Shown here: positions 46,701 through 57,250 of the stretch, piece by piece
Numbering within the stretch: the first letter of the stretch is position 1
Layout: the number at the start of each line of letters is the position of its first letter
DNA from: Membranipora membranacea
Taxonomy: Eukaryota; Bryozoa; Gymnolaemata; Cheilostomatida; Membraniporidae
Reading direction: 5' to 3'
DNA: 64,000 bases
Assembly (NCBI GenBank): GCA_914767715.1
Contig: OU612066.1
Location: 5,335,001-5,399,000 of the forward strand
Made by a program: the position numbers and the translations under genes
Notes under the pieces: generated by a model
The model's database searches: none
Told to the model about the DNA's origin: nothing
What the model saw: only the letters and a program-made list of their open reading frames with translations

Positions 46701-49289
46701 AGATATCCAAGAGTCATTTTTATGAAGATAGCTGATGGTTTTGAGAACTTTTAACAATTTAAACAGGAGTTATAGTAGAGTTTCCTCTTGAATGCTTTAT
46801 AAAATCGATCAATAGATCAAAATAATTTTGTATCATGTAACATTATAAGGATCTATGTAAGCTAGGACTACAAACCTTCAATTACACGATCCAAGACAGA
46901 GGGGCGTCTCTGTCTGATGCGTTGAGTATACTTCTGGATGAGCTGACGCTTTTGTTTCTTATACAGAATAGTGAAAATAGCTATGGATACACCGATTACC
47001 AACACCACTGCAGCCGCAGCATATCCAGCAACAGTAGGGACAACTAAAAATAAAATGACTAATGAAAATGAAGATTGGCATAATAAAAAGCTGAATACAC
47101 GTAAAAACTTATTGGATGCTTCAGATAGACATTAAGAATAGAAGATTGGAGGAGGATATTATTTATGTTGCACTTAAATATACTACAGTTGACTTGAGTA
47201 AAGGGATAGTATATTTACAGCTGTGTGGCAACCCAAAACTAGAGTAATGCGCTCATTGTTCAAGAAAGGACAACTCTGTTAGTTGTCTCCTTATGTACTC
47301 TTAATGTGAGAAAGACATACTACATTAAATATGAGCAATATGGAAATTTAAAAAAATAATGAATTAGAACTGAATCTCATGAGTATGAGTCATTGAAAAA
47401 TCTGTTCAAACTTACCATCAAGAGCTGTATCCTCTGTTTTTTCAATGTCTGATTTACTCAACAGATCATTTGAAACTGTTACCGATGCAATATTGTTGGC
47501 ATCTTTAGGGATAGAACCCGCTGTATAAATGTGATAGATCAATTTACGGATAAATAAGCGACGGAAAATATAATGACAAATGTGTTTATTGGGTTCAACA
47601 TGAGTTGTGACGTGACTTCTATTCTGTGGCTAGGCGATTTACAGCAATGCTGGCTATTTGCCCAAGCAATCAAGAGTGTAATATTATTTCCCTTTACATT
47701 CCTGACAATGAATAACTAGTCCTTTCATGGACGAAGAGGTCATAGTTCTTAGCAAGTCAACTTACCATCATAATGAAATCGGATCAATTCTTGATCTTTT
47801 CCAAGAGCAAGGATGTTTCCGTCATTTGTGTCTGCCATATCAAACACCTCGATTTTATCGCCATCAGATTTATTGGTGATGCCGGGCAGATGTGTCATCC
47901 CTTCATGAACATAGCTATGGAAACCTGATTTGATATTGAGCAACAGCAAAGTTGATTGCTGTGTGCGACAAAGAAGAACACCATCATCGATACTGATGAG
48001 CTGTGCTATAGCTATAGCGGGATTTCCTCTGATAAGAATATGGTTTGACCTTCTTGTCTGGAATCTGAAACTAAATACATTCATCAGATCAGTACAAGCA
48101 AGGTAAGCTGTGGTATAGTTGTCATTAAATGCCATAGCTGTTACTTCTTCACCCATGCTGTTGAAGGTAACTTTGTGGCTGAGTGGTTTGTTAAAAGATT
48201 GACCTGGTATATTATTACATTATCGACATAATATGCGATTTGAGATCTGCGATCAACAGTAGTGGGTCTGGAGACATAATCATTGTTTTCCCTACATCTT
48301 GAGTTTGATTCCTGACAGCAACCAGATATTGTGCACACCAATGTTTCTATTACAGTGCTGTTATTCATGTTGTTGGAAAACTGATATACCTTCACCGACT
48401 CCGCATCACCAACTAGAAATCTCTGAGTGCTTATTTGATGAAAGGCAATGATATCAAGCCCGTTTTCCATGATCCGCAGTGATGTTCCATTTTCCTGTGA
48501 TGTGTTTCGGCGGTAGATAGAGTCTTCCAGTGAAAAGAAAACTGTGTTGTTACAATCTACACTTGATTCTATGTTTTGCATTGTTTCTGCTGCACCTGTG
48601 TTGTTGCTGACAACTTGTTTTTTCATATTGATTCTAAAAAGTAGAAAATAATATCAAATTAGACATTCCAGTTTTTCTGATTATTATGTGTTTCGTAGCA
48701 AAATCGCAGTTCTGCGTTAACGCTTCACCTGCATTAATTGAGAGAGTAAATAGGAACAGGGATGCAAAATTTACAATGACGGTTATCGCAGTTATACAAT
48801 GAAAACAGAATGAACTAATTTGGCTCTTTTCACATTAGAACATTCTTGAGAAGGTGCCCAATTCTATTGTTCATAAGATAATTATGAGATGAATCGATTA
48901 TAAATTCATGGGTAACTATAGGGGAGGGTACAGCTGTCAGGAAATTGTAATTTTAAAAGCTTTGATATGAATAGAGCTGCTCGTGGATTTAATAAGGTTT
49001 ACTGTAACGACAGAGAATTCCTCTTAGAGTATATCTGTAGAGATTGGACGAATAAATTAGTTTTTATGAAACTTACACGTATTTTGATTCACCTTTGACA
49101 GTTATATCAATGAGTGTAACTCCAAGGAAAAGCCAGAACAGCAGCTATAAAACAGAAATACACACAACACGATGATCTTCTATCATTGTACATTGCCACT
49201 GATTGGCTTGGTTGGGAGAGTGCCATTGACAGGTCCTTATGGTACTTTCATTGCCCACCTTTAGATAAATTTGAGATGATACATGAGAT

Positions 49290-49365
49290 GAAAATGTGGT
49301 AAAGTGGGGTTCAAACCCACAGCTCTCATGCCACAAAGCGACCTTGGGCTCTACAGATTTCCTAA
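49290..49365 (-). repeat. Diverged tRNA-like SINE head in R_D intron 1
   Basis: The minus strand carries GTGGGTTTGAACCCCAC-type B-box sequence and GTTAGGAAATCTGTAGAGCC in the place of the A-box. It is orthologous in position to 36549-36614 in unit C. Confidence 0.5.
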
Positions 49366-50507
49366 CAGATAAAGGTGTTTAATCAATAAACAGATCAAGG
49401 TTGCTTTTTACAACTGAAAAAGATTCATAAAAGTATCATATGACCTAGCATTGGCTCTCTCACTCCACCCGAACAGTCAGAACCAAAACATCGGCTGGGA
49501 ATGTTGTTGACATCAAATAACCACAAATGTGCAATTCACAGGTGACAGTAATACCAACAAATTTAATTATATGATGAAGAACCATGATCTTGTCAACCAC
49601 ATTGCTTAATAACAATTTTGTTGATAAAATTATCATTGAGTTAAAAGCTGTGTATGGAGAAGTACAGAGATAAATGGGTAAGTTATCAGATGAGAAGTGT
49701 GACATCTAGAAGAAGTCAAGATGGAGTCATTTTGATGAGATAGATTTGTTAATTACTCGTAGGTCATGCCTCACCAAATATTTGTTTGAGGATTCTCAAT
49801 CTACATGATCAAAGATCTCTACACATAAAATTTAACAACTTTTCGCCATGACAAACGTCATAGTGCATAAACTTGAATTTTAACAAGCCAAAACATGACT
49901 ATTTGTCCATATAATAGACATGGCAAGTTCTTGGTGCAATAAATGCAGTAATTCCAAAAAGACTACCCTCATATCATCAATGAACTAAACCAGTTAATTG
50001 GTATCATGAAACAATAACAACATCATAGTCTTATGCACATGCTTTGGCTTGATAAAAAGGGCCTTAAAGTTCAAATACTGATTGCTAAACCATCAGTGTT
50101 GACAGTGCTATGAAGAAAGTGGGCTGTGTCAATGGTTGGTCAGGATGAACAAATGCCCACGCTAGCCCGATTCTGATTAGAGTTGATGAAAAAGAATTAA
50201 TGTGCCAGTTTGCAGTTTTGAATTATCCGATGTCTAAACTGGTGAAAGTTTTGGTCAAATACTATATGTCAAGTTATGTGAAAAGTGCATTCTGACTGAT
50301 ATATTTGGTGTAATGGCTGCAACCTCCAAAGCCTTGGTAGAGCCTTGATTATGGTTCAAATGTAAATTTTGTGTTGGAAAATGGGTACAATAACTTCAAA
50401 TAAAATTTATGTACAACAATCAATTACATGGAATTACCTTCCAGCAGATCTTTGTTTGTGTTATCCAAAGTTTTGAACCAGCAGTTCTATTCAAATCAGT
50501 TCAAATT

Positions 50508-50735
50508 AGTTCTAGGGGAGGCAGGGAGCTCCCCTAGCAAGCTAAATGCAGTGGCCTAAAAATATTATAATTGTAAAATTCATATCAGAATCAGTTTCTC
50601 TAGGATATCCATTTGCTAATTATATGCCTTAAATTGCTTAATGAGGAGCTTACAGCACCCCTACTGGTGATGCTTCAGACTGGCCTCGCATTTTTGCCTC
50701 CCCTACCATTTTTTCTGAACTAAATGGCTGATTAA
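50508..50735 (-). mobile_element. Non-autonomous DNA-element-like repeat, copy 2
   Basis: This is an inverted homologue of 3300-3530, with end blocks CTAGGGGAGGCAGGGAG and GCCTCCCCTACCATTTTTT. It lies in the R_D first intron and is absent from R_C and R_B. Confidence 0.45.
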
Positions 50736-51262
50736 TGAAAATCTAACCATTCATGCGAGGGTCAAAAAATAACCGTTGATTCATGAGCTTTTGCTGACAA
50801 CTTTTCTGCACTGGATTATAATGCCCTTGGATAAATGTGCAGCCTCGGAGAAAGTAGTAAGATTATTTGGTGCAGCATACCTAAAACCTTAGAGAATAAA
50901 GTTTGGTTCATATAACTTATACCTAAACGTACATACCTCATTCACATAGTGCAACGACATCATCTTGGTCAAAGATCTTTTCCCACAGCTGAACCAAAAT
51001 CTACCTAGCTAATAGCTATAGTCCGACAAAGCAGCAACATCAAACACCAAACAACTGACTGTCGGGTTTGTCAACAGCTTACATTGATCTTATATTGCCT
51101 GGATACGCTTCATCTTCTTTGTTCATACCGATTTATTTTTTCAATTTTTTGCTCTGACACAAAATATAAAACCACAATATTGGTCTATATTCAAGGAAGT
51201 TGCTTTGATTGGGTATCCAATCATATTAATACGTAAGGCATTATATATAATTATTGCTCTCA

Positions 51263-54200
51263 TCAGGCCCTTGACCAAAGATCCTGTGATGTCGGACAAG
51301 ACTCATCATCAGTAAGCCTCAGTTTGAACGATCCTCTACCTTTAACAGCGCAGAGCAGACTCTTCTTTCCACCACCTGTAGATAAAAATTGTCAAAGCAT
51401 TTAACAACTTGATTCATTCACCAAAGCCATAAAAATATAGGATGACCTGCATACATTTTGAATATAAAAGGAGCACAATTACTTTTTGCTCCTTTAATAT
51501 AAAAGGAGCAAAATTACTTTTGGCTCCGGGTAGCATAATTAGGATATAGACAAAATGTGGGCTCACTCATTTTGCTCCTGACCCCCCCTAACACATTATG
51601 AGACTAGATATACTAAAACTCAGTTGAGTTGAGTGGCTAACCATTCCTTTGGGTTGGTAATTAGGCAGAAAAAGTGATTAAAACAATCAGTAAATGAATA
51701 TGTCAGAAGCATGGCAGATTGATAATGGGTAGATTAATTATTAGAAGTTTATTAAAAATGAGGGGTTGGACAAATTAACGTGATATATCGCCTTTTCAGT
51801 TTCTTAGGAAATACTTGTCCCATCTCAAAAATTCTTTCACTGACACGTTGCCAGTAGTCCGGCTAATGTTTAGTATCGCAAAAAAATTTAACCGCATGTT
51901 TCTAACTTGATTAATTGTACATTAACTAAAATACATTGAATACATAAAGGCAGCAATGGGCAAAATGATGCAGTAAATCACATTGTGTTCGACAATAGAT
52001 CAACTTTTTTGGGTGATTGTTCAGCATTGAGAGAGAAATGTTTATGCTCATAACATCTCTACTACTGAATTTATCATCAAACGCCACAATCAAAACCTCA
52101 GAAATACTCTCTAGTTTAATGAAAGCTAGTGTGTATAACATGTTGTTTAACCTATTTTCAGTTTTTTGGCTGGAGAGGAGTGCACGTTTTGAACCAAATA
52201 AAGCTGGTTTAGCCACAAAAATCCAAATATCTCAAGATGCAAAGCCAAAATCAACAATCGCTTTTGACAAATCCTAGACAATATCTTGCTGTTCATCATG
52301 CTGACAACAAATTTGACTGACATCTTACTTAATTTCTCAGTTTTGGCTGGAAAATTTTGGGTTATTATCTATTACAGTTATGACAACCAGGATCTGTAAG
52401 CTGGTAAGATTATTGATGGAAGTGACAGTACAAGACCAAAATGGTTTTTAATAAATTAAAAATTTTAGTTTTTGCATTATTGGGGGTTTTTTTTTATCAC
52501 TTTATTGTCATCAACATCATCTTGAAAAGATGTTTTACATGTGACATAAAAAAAAGGAAAAAATAAGTGTATTAAAAATTATAGGGTTGAATGAAATGAG
52601 GGGTCAGAAATGGTCCTATTACTATTGCAAAAATCAATTTCTAGTCTCGAAGGCAGGAGACCTTAAATCATAAATTTTCACTAAAATGTCACTCCTCCAG
52701 TTAGTGCCATGCCTCCTCTAGGTAGTGAAAGCAAAAACTAATCAAATACCTCAAAAACAAGGTGCATAGGGCTCAATTTAAAAAGGGCACTTTTTGCCCC
52801 AATATGAACTTACAGAGGTCACTGCGACTCAACGTCAAATATTTGGGAGGTTTCAACTGTGAAAGTAACTATTAGACATGATCACCAATACATATTAAAA
52901 AATTTTAAAAAGCGATATATCACGTTAAGTATGGTCTCATCCATAAACATATAAATATATTGTTATTCATATTTATGATGTTTCTGGTCTCATCTGTCAA
53001 TTAATTTAGAATGTATTCTGTAAAACGTTCTCAAAGAATGAATGTTATCTAAGAATAAAGTTCATATATATCTATATATATATATATATAAATATGTATA
53101 CATAAATTGAATAGTTTCTCATCATGATTATCATTCAATGTTCAATACATCATCAGAATCAGTATTGATTGAAGCTATAACAGCTTACTTCTATGTTTGA
53201 GAAGTTTGAAACCCCCTCTTACATCGAGCCACTCAAAAACGTTTGGGTCACACATGGAAACAATCTCAGGCGCTGGTCGTAAGGTGGGCTGAAACAGAGA
53301 GGAAAGCACATTTATGATCGATCAGAGATATCTTATTTCTACTACTTTGATTCAAGTTTAGTAATCTGAGAGAGAAGTGAATTACTAACAATGCAGGATA
53401 AACGTCTGTGTAAAATTTTACAAACTTAGAACTGTTAGGTGCGATGACAATAAATCAAAGCACTAAAATATCACAATTGGCTATCACACAGACCATTGGT
53501 TAGCTCTTCAAAGGTCAAGGAAACCCGACAATAGTAACCTCAAAAAGAAGAAGATCACATACCGCTGTGACGAGAACGGTTCCGGATGGAACAGCTGTTA
53601 TTTGACCTTGAGAGTAATAAAGGCTACCAGAATCGCGTTTTTTCTTGCGGTTATAAATGTTCATGACAATAAACTGTCTTCGATCCTCAACACCATCCAA
53701 TACATATATATCATACTTCGTTCTTTGATAGAATGTTGCTAAGTATAAGAAGAAATGAAATGAGTAAGTCACTATAAACAGTAGTAACTTTTTTTCATCA
53801 ATTCTAATGCTTTGCATCTGTCTTTTCATATCAGCGTCATGATAATAATGATAATAATAATTGTGCATAATAATTATGATAATAGGTTGATTAAAAGGTT
53901 GATTAATATCGGACGTCTTATCACACGCCACATCCCGAAGCGGCGGCGAAATTGTAGTGCCTTAATGGTGAGGCCATAATAATAAGCGTTATAAGAGCAT
54001 AAAGCATAATAAGGTTTCGTGAGTTCAATTTTCCCTGTGAAATGGCATCAAAATGGAATACTGAGAAGTGGAACAAAGATTTAAGCAAAGGTGAGTCCAT
54101 TTTAGGCATCCACTGCCAGTATAATACTGAGGTGCATTTGTGAGGCTTGCTAGGAACATTAAGCAACGGAAGGTAACTAAAAATTATATCTGAATGCCGA

Positions 54201-54951
54201 ATCAGAGTTTTAACATTTAGAAGGAAATTTACCTCTTGTCACATGATACATTAAGATTACTTGGTTGGATGCCGGATCGAGTGTTACAAAAGTTTCAGAT
54301 TCAAAATTCAATAATCTGCCACGACCTGAGTCAGCCTTCGTTAATCTGAGTGTCGAGCAATATTCAGCGGAGTCTTGACCCACTAAAACTTAAAATAACA
54401 TAATTATGCAGTAATGATATGCGCTGTAAGAGATCTGCCTACTATTATAGGGCCTTGTGGTAGTATCCTGAGGTAAAATATGATATTGTTATAGGTGATG
54501 GACAGTAAAGAGTATGATTTACGGCATCAGCTTCGTGCATGTCGCCGCACAAAACTCAAAGTAGTTGCTAACTGTAAGACATGCTCCAGTCTTAGGAAGG
54601 CTCGAAAACAGTAATGATGGCCGAGCACGAGATGAGAATAAGGACACTGCTCTGCGTTGATCTAGTTTAGCTGAGTGTGAGAGCAGCTTTTTGCACCTGA
54701 ATTTTGAAATGATCACTAGATTTCTCACTGAATCATTATTTTGATTTAGATGAAGTTTTTCCACTCTGCATAAGACTCAGTCTTCTATTGATCAATGGAT
54801 GATTGATTCTTATGCATAGGGGAACAATGATCAATGAGGACTCGTTTGGTACTTCTACGCGTGCGTTAGTAGCTTTTGTAAGGCTAGGCTCACCTGTTAA
54901 AAAGATAACATGCTCAGGTTTGAGGCTCATATTAGAAGTTGAGATCTTCAT
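51263..54951 (-). CDS. S_D: small five-exon gene, intact, 198 aa
   Basis: Exons: 54951-54894 (MKISTSNMSLKPEHVIFLT), 54382-54233, 53738-53563, 53288-53189 and 51375-51263 (TGA). The total is 597 nt with all GT-AG junctions in phase. The ATG sits in CACACCATG, a good context. Blocks are GQDSAEYCSTLRLTKADSG, DIYVLDGVEDRRQFIVMNI, YYSQGQITAVPSGTVLVTA, EIVSMCDPNVFEWLDVRGGF and KSLLCAVKGRGSFKLRLTDD. No leader or membrane helix is visible. The alternation of short beta-type stretches and Gly-rich turns would suit a compact all-beta fold such as a beta-trefoil, but this is a guess. R_D begins 300 bp after the stop. The last intron is enlarged by a 1.15-kb transposon-like insertion. Confidence 0.8.
51470..51545 (+). 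repeat. Tandem duplication with AAAGGAGC hairpins
   Basis: ATATAAAAGGAGCA followed by AATTACTTTTGCTCC-like sequence occurs twice in tandem, with complementary GCTCCTTT between the copies. Each copy can fold. It lies in the last S_D intron. Confidence 0.6.
51775..52928. mobile_element. TTAA-flanked DNA element, about 1.15 kb
   Basis: The ends are inverted: CGTGATATATCGC after TTAA at 51775-51778, and GCGATATATCACG before TTAA at 52925-52928. TTAA flanks suggest a piggyBac-type target, although the tips do not start CCC. A TA target with longer tips is the alternative. The largest frames are under 100 codons on both strands and show no transposase. It is absent from the last S intron in units B and C. 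Confidence 0.75.
53063..53092 (+). repeat. (TA)n microsatellite
   Basis: An almost uninterrupted TA run lies in the S_D intron between exons 5 and 4. Confidence 0.85.
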
Positions 54952-55017
54952 GGTGTGGCGCTCCTGGCTGCTACTTCAAAATGTGCTTTTAGCTCTCATA
55001 GTGTTATCAGATGTTTA

Positions 55018-55140
55018 GGAATAAAGGGTAATAAAATTAAAATATAACCCTCAGGTAAATCATTGATCATGGTAAGTTAGGTCTGAGTTTTAGTTCATGA
55101 TCCTTTGTCTTGTAATAATTGAAATGCAAACCATGCAAAG
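55018..55140 (-). promoter_or_regulatory. Conserved block upstream of S_D
   Basis: This is the unit D copy of the block with GGAATAAAGGGTAATAAAA, TTGATCATGGTAAGTTAGG and GATCCTTTGTCTTG, starting right upstream of S_D exon 1. It is the likely promoter and 5' UTR, by conservation only. Confidence 0.45.
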
Positions 55141-55253
55141 GAAAGGGGTTTATTTATTGGCTTGGGACTATACTGCTTTATGCTGTGATAAACAAGGATG
55201 GATAATTCATTGTTTTATCTTTCCTAGTCTTTACAGAATAAGTCTAGGTGTCC

Positions 55254-55322
55254 TTTTAACAGTAGCCTGTCTTGACAAGCCCCCCACCGAACAAAGCTTG
55301 TCAAGACAGCCTATTTTAACAG
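55254..55322. mobile_element. 51-bp TAG...CTA MITE with 9-bp target duplication
   Basis: The element 55263-55313 has ends TAGCCTGTCTTGACAAGC and GCTTGTCAAGACAGCCTA (one mismatch). Perfect 9-bp direct repeats TTTTAACAG lie at 55254-55262 and 55314-55322. The homologous places in units C (near 43480) and B (near 29445) lack the insertion and show the unoccupied site. Confidence 0.85.
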
Positions 55323-55457
55323 GTATATTAGTTAAGTGCTCAAACGGTGCAAGATGCTGGTAGAGGCATTTCATTATCAACCACTTTGAAAGTGGTTGAT
55401 AATGAAATGCCTCTACCAGCATCTTGCACCGTTTGAGCACTTAAACTACAGGTATAT
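55320..55457. mobile_element. 120-bp near-perfect palindrome with 9-bp target duplication
   Basis: Positions 55332-55387 and 55389-55444 are perfect 56-bp inverted repeats around one base. The outer ends are TAG (55329) and CTA (to 55448). Flanking 9-bp direct repeats CAGGTATAT lie at 55320-55328 and 55449-55457. It is inserted right beside the previous element. As RNA it would form one long perfect hairpin. Confidence 0.85.
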
Positions 55458-55459
55458 GA

Positions 55460-57250
55460 ATGTTTGATTTCCAAGTTACGAACCATATTCATAGATCCTA
55501 TATAAACCTGGAGGGCTCAGACTACCCTGCTACCAATGGTGATAGAGAACTTTATTTTTTTGTCCTTCTTCAAGATCACTAAATTATGACAGGCCTTTGT
55601 GTTAGGATTGTTGCCAGAGCTAATCCTTAATAAAATACCTAACCGATCAGAAGCAACACCTACTCACTTCACATTGACGTAGGATTTTTCCATTATGCTA
55701 ATTTGTGCTCTTTTTTTGCTATGAACGGCAGATGAGAGTCTTGGTAAGTTGTCATCCTATTGGGTACAACGAAAAATGAAACAAAAAATATTACAAGAAT
55801 TATATCATTACTGAGTGATCTGAACCTGTTTATACACCATGAATTATATAAGATTTGCCTTTTTGATTTCCTGCTCAGAATACCAGGGCTTTGGTTGAGC
55901 ATTAATGATGAAACAACAATTTAAAAGGAACAATATGATAATTAATCTCACTGTTCACCTTTTTTTATATTGAATACATCATCATTGATGAGGATTGAAG
56001 CTTGTGGAAAGTCGTCAGGTCTTTGTTTCGATAGAGCTTGTTGTCTGAGGTGATCCCCTGGTTAATCTTTAATGTTGACGCACTAGGTTATTAGCTGTAA
56101 TAGCTATGCAAGTTTTTTCAAGATTATGTTTGGCAATAACATGTGTGTTTTAAACAATACCCTCCTATTGAATAAGCTCGACAAATTGACAAAAAAAGTC
56201 TGGTGAGGATAATATATTTTAAAATAGTTTTTTTCATACAGGCAGAAAAAAATACATGACACGACGTGGTCAAGAATGGTCGCGTTAACGGATTAAAGTA
56301 TTAGTGAATTCTGATTTTGAAGTTATACTCTTTATAAACGAGAGTGTTGCCAAAATCTAATAATAAGTATTTTTTGCGAAATCGAATGAAAACTTCTATT
56401 CTATAGGATCAAACTTATCTGCTTGGCTCAGTTTCCTGCTAAGTGGCATGGTTAGAACTTCATAATTATCAGCATGGGTTTTCTTTACAGCTTATTCAGA
56501 CCATGGTGAAATTAAGTGGCACTCCATTATATGATAATGGAATGCCATGAAGTCTAGCTTTTAGACACTTTATCCTTATAATGGAATGCCATGAAGTCTA
56601 GCTTTTAGACACTTTATCCTTATAATGGAATGCCACGAAGTCTAGCTTTTAGACACTTTAGCCTTATAATGGAATGCCACGAAGTCTAGCTTTTAGACAC
56701 TTTAGCCTTATAATGGAATGCCACAAAGTCTAGCTTTTAGACACTTTAGCCTGAGGCTAAGTTTACCTTATTGTTTTTGATTTGAACCAGGGAAACTGCA
56801 CTTTATGATACTTTTCTACAGCAAAGGTCTTTACCATGTTATCCTCCTTGGAGTTGGACCCCTAAAATTCTTGCCCCCCTTCCCCACCCGGGGTGGCTCT
56901 CGCTTAACCCAGAAAATCACGGACACAATAACATAAAAGTGCAAAGACTATTAAATTTGATATAAAAAACCTAAAGGTTCCATAAAAGGATATTTTACGC
57001 CCTCACAAGCCAGGGAGATAAGCTCTGGCTTGAGGAAAATCAATAGGTCATGGGAATCTAAAGACAACACACTTCTGACAATGAATTGAGGTAATGAGGT
57101 ATGGTGAAGCAAAAAGTGAAATAGAATCTCTTACGAAATCAACAGCAGCTGTCTGATTGTATAATCAGAAACCAAAATGGTGGTAAAAACGATGAGATTT
57201 GCATAATTACAGGTCTTCAAGAAGAGGATTAATTGGGGAAGAAATAATCT
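55460..57250. other. Upstream spacer of unit D
   Basis: It contains the GTTAGGATTGTTGCCAGAGC block near 55.6 kb, the AATACCAGGGCTTTGGTTGA block near 55.88 kb, the 44-bp tandem repeat, and at 57.0-57.25 kb the sequence that in other units flanks R 3' ends. The last homology to the array is near 57.25 kb. No gene is supported. Confidence 0.5.
56514..56755 (+). repeat. Five tandem copies of a 44-bp repeat
   Basis: Units start at 56536, 56580, 56624, 56668 and 56712, exactly 44 bp apart, each beginning AATGGAATGCCA. Each unit contains the small hairpin GTCTAGCTTTTAGAC. Copies differ at a few bases (CCATGAAG, CCACGAAG, CCACAAAG), with neighbours most alike. A short inverted piece, TGGCACTCCATTAT then ATAATGGAATGCCA, precedes the run. 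No spacer structure like CRISPR is present. Confidence 0.9.

Larger units (their letters stand above)
45073..50963 (-). pseudogene. R_D: receptor with a 1-bp deletion in the ectodomain
   Basis: Exons: 50963-50937 (MMSLHYVNE), 49144-49077 (LLFWLFLGVTLIDITVKGES), 48633-47766 (ectodomain), 47520-47416 (stalk), 47043-46876 (membrane), 46271-45960 (tail 1) and 45413 to about 45073 (tail 2 remnant). Compared with R_C, one T is missing near 48163, after NHSATK, so the frame stops soon after. Upstream and downstream halves are otherwise open. Tail 1 is intact: PLPPLPDQ, EPNYVEFLEHV and KPSYVRLRLS. Tail 2 has a 2-bp insertion and is cut off before the C-terminal YDVYS region. A diverged C-terminal-like stretch (TPCVFAGHSAKFDC) lies at 45740-45890. 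If the single-base gap is a sequencing error, R_D would still be a full receptor with one tail module. Confidence 0.75.
13242..57250 (-). repeat. Tandem segmental array of four S-R gene-pair units
   Basis: Long homologous blocks recur in the same order. They include the upstream block with AGCTTCATTATCC and CCTTTGTCTTG (near 19.4, 29.3, 43.3 and 55.1 kb), a block with TTAGGATTGTGGCCAGAGCT (near 20.0, 29.6, 43.7 and 55.6 kb), the five S exons, the R exons and a 3' spacer. The left edge of homology is near 13.24 kb and the right edge near 57.25 kb. Unit sizes range from about 8 to 14 kb because each unit carries private transposon insertions. The spacer and 3' exon sequence of units A and C are nearly identical, so part of the array is young. 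Confidence 0.85.

Noticed and set aside
52017-52277. 86-codon frame as transposase remnant in the TTAA element
   Set aside because: No DDE-type motif or similarity to transposases is visible, and an equally long frame lies on the opposite strand.
56536-56755. CRISPR-like regularly spaced repeats
   Set aside because: The 44-bp units are contiguous with no unique spacers, and the setting is eukaryotic. This is a plain tandem repeat.
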